A DNA stretch of 64,000 nt from Bog-473 sp963763575 (lineage in GTDB: Bacteria; Actinomycetota; Acidimicrobiia; Acidimicrobiales; RAAP-2), in assembly GCA_963763575.1 (NCBI GenBank), contig CAVXPD010000019.1, forward strand, positions 62,001 to 126,000, written 5' to 3'. The stretch's first letter is position 1. Each line of letters starts with the position of its first letter. The notes under the pieces are model-generated. The model was not told the origin of the DNA, searched no databases, and saw only the letters and a list, made by a program, of their open reading frames with translations. Below, piece by piece: positions 24,907 to 33,471 of this stretch. Made by a program: the position numbers and the translations under genes.

Positions 24907-25850
24907 GGCAAACGTCCGACTCGCCTCGCGACGATCACGTTCTGCTTCACGCCCGGTTCGTCCGCCAAGAAGTCAGTCACGGTGAAATGGGGCTGCCACT
25001 GTCGTCTTGCGTAGGCGAGCGGAATGCATGTCTCACCATACGCATCGGGAGGAAGGTTGTGGCCGGCTCCCGTCGGGTCGCAACAGTATTCACCGGCGTC
25101 GTAGATCTGAAGGTAGCGCTCCGTGTCCACGAACGCCCCACGTGCACCCATGGTCGCATAGTTGGCGAGTGCGGTGACCTTGCGGGGATCGGGCTCGTCC
25201 GCCCGAATCGAGGCACATTCAAGGATGAAGCCTCGCTGGCGAGTGGTCACGACGAGCGTGCCTCCGGGGCGGAGCAAACGGGCAAATTCCTCGATCCACT
25301 CAAGGTGCACCTCTTCAGTGAGATGCGAGAAGACAGAGAAGGCGAAGACGAGATCGAGGGACGAGTCGGGAAGCGAAATCGGCGGGTGAAGATTGATCTG
25401 CTCGAAAGTGGCCCAATGATTGGTGGTTCGACAGACGTCGATGACTTCCTGGAGTGGATCTACTCCGAAGAGACTGTCCTTGTTGAAGTCCTTAATGAAG
25501 AATCGAGTGATTCGTCCCCAGCCACACCCGAAGTCCAACGCAACCTTCGGTCGCAGAGAAGACGCCGCTCGCGTAACAGTCCGATAAAAACTAAATGCTT
25601 CGCGAAGCGTCTCCTCACCCTGACCTCCAGTAAAGCGGACCTGCAACTCGTCCGGCGGCAAGGCTGGCAGGTAGCCCTGCAGGGACGGAAACGCCTTCTC
25701 GCCATAGACGTTGAGCCAGTACCATTCTCGAGGAGTAAGTGTGCGGAACAGCTTGTGCGGAGGAAGCGAAGCGATCCCAGCCGCTAGCACATAGGGTGCT
25801 GCGATAGCCGGCCGGAGCCAACTACGCGGCGAGCGGGTGATCGTACTCAT
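24903..25850 (-). CDS. Class I SAM-dependent methyltransferase
   Basis: The 315-residue protein carries motif I as VALDFGCGWGRITRFFIKDF (about residues 100-119), LFGVDPLQEVIDVC and the late motif FARLLRPGGTLVVTTRQRGF. The C-terminal 90 residues are rich in Tyr and Cys (YCCDPTGAGHNLPPDAYGE). TTGGAGGGAA directly before the ATG at 25850 decides the start. It appears less GC-rich than its neighbours, which hints at transfer. The acceptor is unknown. Confidence 0.85.
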   Translation of the reverse strand: MSTITRSPRSWLRPAIAAPYVLAAGIASLPPHKLFRTLTPREWYWLNVYGEKAFPSLQGYLPALPPDELQVRFTGGQGEETLREAFSFYRTVTRAASSLRPKVALDFGCGWGRITRFFIKDFNKDSLFGVDPLQEVIDVCRTTNHWATFEQINLHPPISLPDSSLDLVFAFSVFSHLTEEVHLEWIEEFARLLRPGGTLVVTTRQRGFILECASIRADEPDPRKVTALANYATMGARGAFVDTERYLQIYDAGEYCCDPTGAGHNLPPDAYGETCIPLAYARRQWQPHFTVTDFLADEPGVKQNVIVARRVGRLP

Positions 25851-26159
25851 TTCCCTCCAAGGTCCTCTAAAGCTGTTGCGCAAATCTAACGGGGCTTTCT
25901 AGCGGGGCTTGGCCCAGCCTGACGAATCGATTGTCCGCGGATCCCTATCACCCCATCGATCGGATCGGAAATGCCGTTGGAGCGACCAGACCGGCCATGT
26001 CGGCTCAGTCTCACGGTGACCTGGTCCACGCAAGCTGCCCGGACGGCACCAACAGCGACAACGACGGACTCACCTGTATCCGTCCTCTCTTGGTGGCGCT
26101 CGACGATGAGGTGGCTGGCCTCATGCACTCCACTGCACTTCCTCCAGATGGAGGGGTGC
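25851..26159. other. No gene recognised
   Basis: This gap lies between two minus-strand genes. Only antisense-type short frames occur. It should hold the promoter of the methyltransferase, but no clear -10 or -35 pair stands out. Confidence 0.35.
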
Positions 26160-27197
26160 TCATCCAACGTCACCCGGTGCGGTTGAACGCTCGAGCATCC
26201 CCGTCGCCTGCTCACCATCCCAGCTGTAGCGCACGAGTGCCTGCTGGAGCTGCAGGCCACCGCCGACATCGGGGGGCATGATCATGAAGGTTGAAGCCGT
26301 CGTATGGCCGCCGACTCGAATCACTTCGCCCCTGGCCGATTCGAAGGTGAACGAGACGTCCTCACCCTTGGGTTGCAGCGACGACAACCACGGTGCCTCG
26401 ATCACGCGCGCCGGCACGAGATCACCGTCGCCCTCGAAGACGTATCCCTCGTTATAGGTCTGCTTCCCGTCACTCCGAGATGGATACGCGATGTATCCGA
26501 ACCCCCGTCCACTTGGGAAGAGGCCTGCCTGCCAGCAGTGACCTCGAAATTTTGCCAGCCGTCGGATGCTCTGCCGGCGGATCCTGTTGGCTCCTCCATT
26601 GATCTCGAAATGCTCTCCTCCAATCGTCAGAGACCCCGCTGCACGGCACAGTTGCTCGATACGCCACGGGTGACCCATCAGATCTCCCTCCTCCTGGGTG
26701 TCCAGGACGCGCTTCGCCTCTTCGAGAAGAGCACCGTTCATCCACGGCGGGACCGCCGGCCGCAAGTCGATGTCGGCTGCGATGCGAATGGGATCACCCT
26801 GTCCCGGGAAGGCGCCGTCGATCTGAGATGTCACCGAACTCGCAGCGGCCTCGCCATCCATGTGCATCCGCCAGAGACGGTACGGCTCGACGAGGTTGAA
26901 CGACAGCATCCCCGCACCCAGAATTCCGGGCTTTCCGTCCGATGCGATGGACTGGTGGCGTGGTCTTGGGCCGACCATGCTGTAGACCCGGCCGTCCGCG
27001 AGCGCGACGTTGACTTGCACGTCGTGGGTTTCCCATTGGTCCCCGACAGCTTCGACCCCAACGCGTGGGAGGCCGATGGCACCGTCGTCGTCCCAGATCC
27101 ATGCGTTGACCGACTCGCGCATCTCGGGATTACTGGGCTGCTGGGCGAAGAAGTACTCGAGGTCATCGCTCAGTCCGCCCGATAGGTCGACCGACAT
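26160..27197 (-). CDS. Conserved hypothetical, AttH/DUF7065-like beta-barrel
   Basis: The 345-residue protein has no signal peptide and many aromatic beta-strand segments (NAWIWDDDGAIGLPRVGVEA, then QWETHDVQVNVALADGRVYS; GGEHFEINGGANRIRRQSIR). It resembles mycobacterial and actinobacterial proteins of the DUF7064/7065 or AttH-lipocalin type, often near lipid or steroid catabolism genes. I cannot give a reaction. GGAGGGGTGG upstream of the ATG supports the start. Its start codon overlaps the CATATG at the head of an IS256 remnant on the other strand. Confidence 0.6.
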   Translation of the reverse strand: MSVDLSGGLSDDLEYFFAQQPSNPEMRESVNAWIWDDDGAIGLPRVGVEAVGDQWETHDVQVNVALADGRVYSMVGPRPRHQSIASDGKPGILGAGMLSFNLVEPYRLWRMHMDGEAAASSVTSQIDGAFPGQGDPIRIAADIDLRPAVPPWMNGALLEEAKRVLDTQEEGDLMGHPWRIEQLCRAAGSLTIGGEHFEINGGANRIRRQSIRRLAKFRGHCWQAGLFPSGRGFGYIAYPSRSDGKQTYNEGYVFEGDGDLVPARVIEAPWLSSLQPKGEDVSFTFESARGEVIRVGGHTTASTFMIMPPDVGGGLQLQQALVRYSWDGEQATGMLERSTAPGDVG

Positions 27198-27225
27198 ATG
27201 CCCACCCCTCCGTTCCGGAACCAGC

Positions 27226-27588
27226 CATCAGCGCGAGACCACTACGGCATCAAGTGGCCCAAGGCGGTCGCCAAGGTTACCGACGACTTCGACGTGCTGC
27301 TGGCCTTCTACGACTACTCCGCCGAGCACTCGATCCATCTCGCACCACCGATCGAGTCCACCTTCGCCACCGTCAGGCTTCGCCCGCGAGTCGCCAAGGG
27401 CCCGGGTTTCCGCTCGGCCGGTGTCACGATGGCGTTCAAGCTCATCGAATCAAGCACAGACCCGGTGTTGGGCCGTCAACGCACCCCACCTTGTCGCGCT
27501 GGTCCGTGCCGGCGTGGTCTTCAAAAACGGCGAGCTCATCGACCGAGCCCCCGACGAATCAGAGGCTGGTGATCAGCAAGTCGCGTGA
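27226..27588 (+). pseudogene. IS256-family transposase C-terminal remnant, copy 1
   Basis: KWPKAVAKVTDDFDVLLAFY and IESTFATVRLRPRVAKGPGF are the C-terminal hallmark of IS256/mutator transposases. The TNPIEST region is shortened (APPIEST) and a frameshift near 27465 moves the reading to VNAPHLVALVRAGVVFKNGE. The DDE core is absent. The last 80 bases recur at 29322-29403, on the other side of the ArsR operon. Confidence 0.8.
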
Positions 27589-27724
27589 CAGGCGGATCCT
27601 CTCACCCATCGCTCTCCCTGCGCGCCTCGGCGCGTGCCCTCTCCGGGATACGCGTCTCCGCAGCCGCTGACAAGAGTCACGATCGTCAGCTGATAGACCC
27701 GCCTGATTTCCTCCGGCTTGACGC

Positions 27725-27740
27725 ATGCCGATATCGGCAT
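27725..27740. promoter_or_regulatory. 16-bp palindrome before ArsR operon
   Basis: ATGCCGATATCGGCAT is a perfect palindrome ending 13 bases before the ArsR start codon. ArsR/SmtB repressors bind such sites, so self-regulation is likely; this is inference from position and symmetry. Confidence 0.6.
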
Positions 27741-27753
27741 ATGATGGGCACCT

Positions 27754-28095
27754 ATGGCACGAGCAGCGACGACGTCGGACGTCTTTAACGCCATCGCCGA
27801 GCAGCAGCGCCGGGAGATCCTGGCGCTGCTGCGGGCGGGTGAGAGGCCGGTGACCGAGTTCGCGCAGGAGCTGGGGATGACCCAGCCGGGGGCGTCCAAA
27901 CACCTGCGGGTGCTCCGGGAGGTCGGACTGGTGCAGGACCGCAAGGCAGGCAAGCAACGTCTGTACGGCCTTGACGCCCGCGGCCTGCGACCGGTTTACG
28001 AGTGGACCGGCGGGTTCGAACGCTTCTGGAACGAGAGCTTCGACCGGCTGGACGAGTACGTCCAGGACCTCAAGCAGGCAGGGCAGGAGGAGTAG
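27754..28095 (+). CDS. ArsR-family helix-turn-helix regulator
   Basis: The 113-residue winged-helix protein reads FNAIAEQQRREILALLRAGE, then the recognition helix GMTQPGASKHLRVLREVGLV. Metal-binding cysteines (CxC) of arsenic or cadmium sensors are absent, so it belongs to the group commonly paired with SRPBCC genes. It is first in an operon: its stop is followed after three bases by the SRPBCC start. A 16-bp palindrome lies just upstream. Confidence 0.9.
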   Translation: MARAATTSDVFNAIAEQQRREILALLRAGERPVTEFAQELGMTQPGASKHLRVLREVGLVQDRKAGKQRLYGLDARGLRPVYEWTGGFERFWNESFDRLDEYVQDLKQAGQEE

Positions 28096-28098
28096 CTG

Positions 28099-28605
28099 AT
28101 GAGCGCGACGGGACGAGGAGGGCCCCTGCAGTCCGCGACGGCCGACCGCGAGATCGTGATCTCCCGGGTCATCACTGCCCCTCGGGACCTGGTGTTCGAG
28201 GCGTTCACCGAGGTGCGGCACCTGTCGCGTTGGTGGGGACCAGAGGGATTCACCACCACCACGCGGGCGTTCGAGTTCCGCCTCGGCGGGGAGTGGGACT
28301 TCGTGATGCACGGACCGGACGGGACGGACTACCAGGAGTGGATCTCCTGGACCGAGATCGACCCGCCGGAGCGGATCGCCCTGCTGCACGGTGAGTCCCG
28401 CGGCGATCCGAACGCCTTCGAGTCGGTCTTGACGTTCGCGCCCGACGGCGCGGCGACCCGGATCGAGATGCGCACGGTGTTCCCCACCAAGGAGCTGCGC
28501 GACGAGGCGGTCGAGAAGTACCACGCGATCGAGGGCGGCCGGCAGACCCTGAGCAACCTGGCTGCCTACGTCACCGAGATCGTTCGGAAGGGAGTTGAGG
28601 GCTGA
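28099..28605 (+). CDS. SRPBCC/AHSA1-family protein
   Basis: The 168-residue START-like protein carries ITAPRDLVFEAFTEVRHLSR followed by WWGPEGFTTTTRAFEFRLGG and a WISWTEIDPPERIALLHGES strand. These are standard for Aha1-type proteins encoded next to ArsR regulators. It likely binds a hydrophobic small molecule. It overlaps the next gene by one base (TGATG), so translation is coupled. Confidence 0.9.
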   Translation: MSATGRGGPLQSATADREIVISRVITAPRDLVFEAFTEVRHLSRWWGPEGFTTTTRAFEFRLGGEWDFVMHGPDGTDYQEWISWTEIDPPERIALLHGESRGDPNAFESVLTFAPDGAATRIEMRTVFPTKELRDEAVEKYHAIEGGRQTLSNLAAYVTEIVRKGVEG

Positions 28606-29240
28606 TGGCCGGAAGGGTGTTCTTCAGCGTGACGATGTCGCTGGACGGGTTCATCGCGCCCGAGGAGCGCATGGACGAGCCGGATGTGCAGCGCTGGATG
28701 GCGCAGTGGATGGAGCTGCAGCAGTGGATTTTCCCGCAGCGGTTCTTCCGGGAGAACCTGAAGCTCGGCGAGGGCGGCGAGGAAGGGCGCGACAACGACA
28801 TCGCGCGGGAGACGTTCGAGCGCACCGGCGCGAGCGTGATGGGCAAGCGCATGTTCGACCTCGGCGAGCAGGCGTGGCCGGAGGAGGCCCCGTTCCACAC
28901 GCCGGTCTTCGTCGTGACGCACGCGAAGCGTGACCCCTGGGAACGGCCGGGTGGGACCACCTTCCACTTCGTCAACGACGGCATCGAGCCCGCGCTCGAC
29001 CAGGCCCGCGAGGCCGCCGGCGACCGGGACGTCCGCATCGCGGGCGGCGGCGCAACGATCCTGCAGTACGTGAACGCCGGCCTGATCGACGAGTTCACGG
29101 TCGCGCTCTCACCCGTGCTGTTCGGCTCCGGAATCCGCCTGTTCGAGGGCGTGGACGCGGGCCGCGTGTCCTTGGAGCCGGTCCGCGCGGAGCCGACGCA
29201 GCGAGTGACCCACCTGACCTACGCAGTCCGGGAGCGGTAA
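28605..29240 (+). CDS. Dihydrofolate-reductase-like (RibD C-terminal) protein
   Basis: The 211-residue protein carries VFFSVTMSLDGFIAPEERMD at the N-terminus, GASVMGKRMFDLGEQAWPEE in the middle and AGGGATILQYVNAGLIDEFT in the C-terminal half. These are signatures of the RibD/DHFR-like fold that binds NADPH. It is the third gene of the ArsR-SRPBCC operon, a common actinobacterial trio of uncertain role. Folate reduction should not be assumed. Confidence 0.88.
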   Translation: MAGRVFFSVTMSLDGFIAPEERMDEPDVQRWMAQWMELQQWIFPQRFFRENLKLGEGGEEGRDNDIARETFERTGASVMGKRMFDLGEQAWPEEAPFHTPVFVVTHAKRDPWERPGGTTFHFVNDGIEPALDQAREAAGDRDVRIAGGGATILQYVNAGLIDEFTVALSPVLFGSGIRLFEGVDAGRVSLEPVRAEPTQRVTHLTYAVRER

Positions 29241-29321
29241 CTGTCCTCGATCTCGGCCGCGCGCTCCTCCGGGAGGGACCTCACGGCGTTGTCGTGGAAC
29301 CTCCTCGCCAGCTCCTCGTCG

Positions 29322-29403
29322 TAGTCGGCGCGGTATTCAAGAACGGCGAGCTCGTCGAACGACCCGACGAATCAGAGGGTGGTGATCAGCGAGTCGCATC
29401 ACA
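29322..29403 (+). pseudogene. IS256-family transposase C-terminal remnant, copy 2
   Basis: AVFKNGELVERPDESEGGDQ matches VVFKNGELIDRAPDESEAGD of the first remnant; at DNA level the two copies share most of about 80 bases. They lie in direct orientation on either side of the ArsR operon. The rest of the gap 29241-29548 holds no clear gene. Confidence 0.75.
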
Positions 29404-29548
29404 CGCCGAACCACAGGTCTTGACCATTCCTCAGAGGCCAAAGCGGCCCGAACCCGACGAAACGGGTACTTGAACGCGTCAAGTGGCACCCAGTTCGCAG
29501 ATATCCTGAGCCAGCGAGTCCGCGACAGAACGAAGGAGGTTCGGCCGA

Positions 29549-30079
29549 TTGCCTGCTTGCTCCCGCTGCCTGGTTGAGGTGTTCCCGGGGACTGCAGTTT
29601 GCCCGAACTGTGGCGCCGCCATCAGGCCGGCCATCAGGCCGCGACCGGCGCCCAAGCGATTCGAAAAATCGCGCGGGCGGCTGAGTGACCTGAACCGCAA
29701 GGATTGGGTCCTCGGACCAGCCACGCTGGTCCTTCTAGTGTCATTTTGGCTTCCTTGGTACAGCCTTGGTCCCTTCTCCGTCGGTGGGCTCAGCGTCCAT
29801 GGCTGGCTGTTCATCGCGGTCTTGGATTCGATCGTGCTGGTCCTCTACGTACTGATCTCGGCGTTCGGCGTGGGCGATCTCGCGGTGCCGGGCCGTCTGT
29901 CCAAGGATCAGCTCTTGGCCGTGCTCACCGGCGTCAATCTGGCTCTCGTGGCGCTGGCCTTTCTGTTCAAGCCGTCCGGTTGGAGCTGGTCGTGGGGTGC
30001 CTTTCTCGCGCTGCTCAGCGCCATCGTGGCGTTTGCGCCCTTTGGCGTTCCCCTGATCCGGGCCCAGAGCCGGCGCTGA
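29549..30079 (+). CDS. Zinc-ribbon membrane protein
   Basis: The 176-residue protein begins with a rubredoxin-like zinc ribbon (CSRC, then CPNC, residues 4-21). After a basic linker come four hydrophobic segments (about 53-72, 80-105, 125-142 and 147-168). GAAGGAGG nine bases upstream fixes the unusual TTG start at 29549. Zinc ribbon plus membrane domain is common in actinobacteria; function unknown. Confidence 0.75.
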   Translation: MPACSRCLVEVFPGTAVCPNCGAAIRPAIRPRPAPKRFEKSRGRLSDLNRKDWVLGPATLVLLVSFWLPWYSLGPFSVGGLSVHGWLFIAVLDSIVLVLYVLISAFGVGDLAVPGRLSKDQLLAVLTGVNLALVALAFLFKPSGWSWSWGAFLALLSAIVAFAPFGVPLIRAQSRR

Positions 30080-30125
30080 CCCACCTCTCAATTCCGTCTG
30101 CTCCGTCTGCGGGTGCCAGGTCGGC

Positions 30126-30770
30126 CTACAGCCGGGCCAACCCAGGACCCTCGAGACAGGGGAGAACTTGACGTCGGTTCGCGACAAGCATCAGCAGGTC
30201 GAGGCCTCTCCCTCTCACCTCGGGCCCGCTCCCTCTGGACCAGTCGAGGTCCGTCGCCACTAAGCGGCGACCACGCTGGGGTACGGCATGGACGACAACT
30301 CGCCCGGCCCTCCAGAGAGCGTCGAGAGCCGGCGGTGCGTCGGCCGGCGGGAGATCTGCATCCAGGCCGAGCGGCCGAAAGGCGTCCGCACTGTGCACGA
30401 GGACATCGGCGAGTCCCATCGCCTCTGAGGATCCCGGAACACGCAGTTCGCGCTCTGCCGCCGTGCGGAGCCGAGCAGCCAGCTCGGCGACAGGCACCTC
30501 ACCGAGGCGCTTCGCCGCTTTGTCCATTGACCGGTCGGGTCGGAATCCTCCTCGAAGGAGGTCCAGCGTGAGCGACCCATAGGTTCTCTCGGCGTTTTGC
30601 ACAAGGTGGGAGAGGACGTCACGCATCCTCCACCCCTCACACCACGACGCCGAGTTCCACGCCGCCTCGTCGAGCGTTGCGATCCGGTCCGCGAACTGGT
30701 GACGCAGGCGGGCTATCTCTTGCCGGATTTCTGCGGCCTCCACGAATGCGAGTTTTGCAAAAGGTGCCAT
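30126..30770 (-). CDS. Mycothiol-dependent maleylpyruvate isomerase family (DinB fold)
   Basis: The 214-residue protein matches the TIGR03083-type DinB four-helix family: WCEGWRMRDVLSHLVQNAER (first His ligand near 55) and GLADVLVHSADAFRPLGLDA (later His). Members use or are predicted to use mycothiol for thiol transfer or isomerisation. The actual substrate is unknown. The family fits an actinobacterial host. Confidence 0.82.
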   Translation of the reverse strand: MAPFAKLAFVEAAEIRQEIARLRHQFADRIATLDEAAWNSASWCEGWRMRDVLSHLVQNAERTYGSLTLDLLRGGFRPDRSMDKAAKRLGEVPVAELAARLRTAAERELRVPGSSEAMGLADVLVHSADAFRPLGLDADLPPADAPPALDALWRAGRVVVHAVPQRGRRLVATDLDWSRGSGPEVRGRGLDLLMLVANRRQVLPCLEGPGLARL

Positions 30771-30935
30771 GTGTCGTCTCGGGGTAGGGGTGAGGGCGCG
30801 TCAGTGCCTGAACCGGGCTCCCCAGACCGAAACCGAGCAGGATCGGAGAAGCATGTTCGAGAGCGGCACTCTTAGACTTCGTCCGATGACCTCGCGTTCG
30901 TTGGGGCCAAGTCTCGTGGAGGGATATAGAGCCTG

Positions 30936-31172
30936 GTGAAAACGATGACCTGCAAGCAGATGGGTGGACCTTGTGATTTCGTGCATCAGGGCGCGAGCGC
31001 TGACCAAGTCATCAAGGCACAGGACCGCCACCTGAGGGAAATGGTCCAAGGCGGTGACGATTCGCACCAAGGAGCCCTGAAGGACATGAAGGGTCGGTGG
31101 AGGCATCCCGTCTCCGGCATGGGGTGGTACAGACAGACCAAGAGGGACTTCGCCGCCCTCTCCGAGGACTGA
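30936..31172 (+). CDS. DUF1059 small protein
   Basis: The 78-residue protein is a close match to DUF1059: MTCKQMGGPCDFVHQG (paired Cys), QVIKAQDRHLREMV and GRWRHPVSGMGWYRQTKRDF. Function unknown. The GTG start at 30936 gives the typical N-terminus (KTMTCKQM); a GGAGGG lies further upstream. Confidence 0.88.
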   Translation: MKTMTCKQMGGPCDFVHQGASADQVIKAQDRHLREMVQGGDDSHQGALKDMKGRWRHPVSGMGWYRQTKRDFAALSED

Positions 31173-31196
31173 TCACCCGGAAACTGTCTCGGGGTG

Positions 31197-32192
31197 TCAG
31201 TTGGTGATCGCCGAGGCCCAGGAGATGCTGTTTTGGCCGGAGATCGATCCAACGGCACTGAGGGTCTGAACGATGGCGTCCGAGGAAGCCACCGTGCCCT
31301 CAGGCGAGGTCAGCACCCCAAAGATCGTCATGGCGACGCTATCGTGCGCGCTGGCATAGGCGACGAGGCTCGACCACTGACCGACCTGTGCGGGAGTGTA
31401 GATCTGGGGCATGGCGACGTTCGGCGAGAAGCCGTTCGCCACTTGGAGGAGCTGATCCTCGGACCAAAATCCGGGATCGGCGGACCCGTAATCGACCATC
31501 GGCGGAGTGCTGCCGCCCACAGCCTGCGCGTAGCCCTCCATGACGTCGTAGGTGTTGTAGTACCCCGGATCGAATGCGGGCTCGGCATCGTCTCCGGCGA
31601 CGACCCGGACCGTGTCGGTGAACCCATTGGCAGATCCGTACTGCGCTGACCAAGTGCGGAGCTGTTCCACGGTGGCTGCGAGCTCTTGGCCCCACGTGAC
31701 GTAGTTGGCCGGTTCGTCCGGGCATCCGCACACCACGGTTCCGCATGGTTGGAACATGCCGCAGCTGTCGTTCGTTCCGACGGCCACGTCAATCGTCGTA
31801 CCGGCAGGGGCATAGTCGTAATAGCCCTCGATGTAGCTCTCAACGCCGACGCTGATGTCTGCGAAGGACAGGAAGCTCTGCCCGAAGTCGAGCGTGCCGT
31901 CACTCGTCCCGTCGGACGCAGGCCGGCCGAAATCCAAGATGACGATTCCTTGGGCCCCCGCCTGACCAGCCTCCTCACCTTGGAGGTAGAGATCGGTCGC
32001 TGATGCGTCCGGCTCGTAGTGGGAGGTGGTGGGTGCCGAGACGACTCCAGCCGCGGCAACGCTCGTCGATGGCGCGAAAAACCAACCCGCAAGCGGCAGA
32101 GCGACCGCAAACCTCAGCAGCCACGTCCGCTGTCGTCTTCGTGAGGACCGTCCGACACCGGTCACCACGCAGCAGTCTCGCGCGGATTGCAC
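31197..32192 (-). CDS. Secreted protein of unknown function
   Basis: The 331-residue protein has an N-terminal arginine-rich region and a hydrophobic signal (RFAVALPLAGWFFAPSTSVA, about 27-46). The mature part is acidic and Tyr/Gly-rich, with paired cysteines (CGMFQPCGTVVCGC). ILDFGRPASDGTSDGTLDFG and PNVAMPQIYTPAQVGQWSSL suggest a TIM-barrel-like glycoside-hydrolase-type fold, but I cannot name a family. The exact GTG start is uncertain. Convergent with DUF1059. Confidence 0.6.
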   Translation of the reverse strand: MQSARDCCVVTGVGRSSRRRQRTWLLRFAVALPLAGWFFAPSTSVAAAGVVSAPTTSHYEPDASATDLYLQGEEAGQAGAQGIVILDFGRPASDGTSDGTLDFGQSFLSFADISVGVESYIEGYYDYAPAGTTIDVAVGTNDSCGMFQPCGTVVCGCPDEPANYVTWGQELAATVEQLRTWSAQYGSANGFTDTVRVVAGDDAEPAFDPGYYNTYDVMEGYAQAVGGSTPPMVDYGSADPGFWSEDQLLQVANGFSPNVAMPQIYTPAQVGQWSSLVAYASAHDSVAMTIFGVLTSPEGTVASSDAIVQTLSAVGSISGQNSISWASAITN

Positions 32193-32457
32193 GACAATTG
32201 GAAGGTTTTCGGCGGCCGACGAACACGTCGTGCATCGTCACCCTGGTTGGATCATCGCAGGTGTGCGGAACCGAAGTGGGAATCAGGGAGCGCCGGGAGC
32301 ATAAAGACGAGCCGGTGAGCCGTTTGTCGCGCCATAGAGGCAGCAGCCCGAGCAGACAGGGGATTCCGGTGGTCCCGCGGGGCCGACAGCGGCCTCTGGG
32401 CTAGGTTCGGGTTCGCCACGGGTATAACAAGCTTGAGATCTCGAATCTGGGGGACCA

Positions 32458-32973
32458 ATGAGAGGTCAAGAGGCTCTTGGAGCCAATGAGCGCGGACCGA
32501 TCCGGCCGGGTCTCATCGCGTTGCCCCCAAGGGCGAGCCCTCCCGCCAGCCTGGCGGCACGAGTCGAGGCCTTGGGCCTCACCTTCGTTCTGTTCGTCGT
32601 CACCCTCGGGATCGGGTGGCTGGTCTGGAGTTTCGTGGAATGGCGCCACGGACGCACCGCGAGCTTTCGCGTCCGGGGGCTTCGCGTCGTCCGGCAATCC
32701 GATGGCAGGCCGATCGGACTCTGCCGGTCGATCGTGCGCAATGGCATTTGCTGCACGCTGCTCCTGGTGCCGACGATCGTTGCGTGCGTGATTCTCGCAC
32801 TGGCTTTCGTCATGGGTGCATCCGCGCCCGACGGTCTGATGAAGCAGCCACGGCGAGCCCCTTGGGACCTCTTGACCGGGACGAAGGTGCTCGACCAACG
32901 TGCTCGTCTTGCATCGAGGAAGCGTCTCAGGCTGGAGAGCTGGCCCGAAGACGTCTCCGTGAGCTTGAACTGA
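32458..32973 (+). CDS. RDD-family membrane protein
   Basis: The 171-residue protein has a first helix at about 38-60 (ALGLTFVLFVVTLGIGWLVW), a central basic loop GRTASFRVRGLRVVRQSDG, a second helix at about 97-120 and the RDD-like end PWDLLTGTKVLDQ. Its transport role is unknown. Both flanking genes are on the opposite strand. Confidence 0.75.
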   Translation: MRGQEALGANERGPIRPGLIALPPRASPPASLAARVEALGLTFVLFVVTLGIGWLVWSFVEWRHGRTASFRVRGLRVVRQSDGRPIGLCRSIVRNGICCTLLLVPTIVACVILALAFVMGASAPDGLMKQPRRAPWDLLTGTKVLDQRARLASRKRLRLESWPEDVSVSLN

Positions 32974-33039
32974 CGCCGCGCACGGTCCACGGCACGCTTT
33001 CACTCCCCGTGCCGGTCGCTGCCGACGTAGGCCAGATAG

Positions 33040-33450
33040 TCAGTCCGAGGGCGAAGCCAAGAAACTGAACCGCACGCGCCGCTGTGGGTTGTCGACGTTC
33101 AGGTCGACGAGAACGAGGGACTGCCAAGTGCCGAAAGCGACGCGTCCGCCGAGCACGGGGAGCGTGACCGAAGGGCTGACAATTGCCGGCAACAAGTGGT
33201 CGGCGCCGTGCCCGGCAGACCCGTGGGCGTGGCCGTACCGGTCGTCTCGGGGTAGCAGGCGTTCGAGCGCCTGCAGGAGGTCGGCCTCCGAGCCCGACCG
33301 CGTCTCCATGAGGGCGAGGCCGGCAGTGGCGTGCGGGACGAAGGCGTTCACCAAGCCGTCCTCGAGGCCGGCGCAGAACAGCTCGAGCTCCGGGGTCAGG
33401 TCGACGATCCGTCGCCGCGAGGTGTCGACGTCGATCAGGACGGAATGCAT
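33040..33450 (-). CDS. yjbQ: YjbQ/UPF0047 family protein
   Basis: The 136-residue protein carries all family blocks: FVPHATAGLALMET, the His-rich HAHGSAGHGADHLLPAIVSP and GTWQSLVLVDLNVDNPQRRV. YjbQ proteins have weak thiamine-phosphate-synthase activity in vitro; their main role is unsettled. It follows the GH92 gene by 21 bases on the same strand and may share its transcript. Confidence 0.92.
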   Translation of the reverse strand: MHSVLIDVDTSRRRIVDLTPELELFCAGLEDGLVNAFVPHATAGLALMETRSGSEADLLQALERLLPRDDRYGHAHGSAGHGADHLLPAIVSPSVTLPVLGGRVAFGTWQSLVLVDLNVDNPQRRVRFSFLASPSD

Positions 33451-33471
33451 GCGCGGACCAGTCTGCCCACC

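Noticed and set aside
27185..27200. Divergent promoter with overlapping start codons at CATATG
   Set aside because: The plus-strand frame is a broken IS256 remnant, so its apparent ATG is not a real start.
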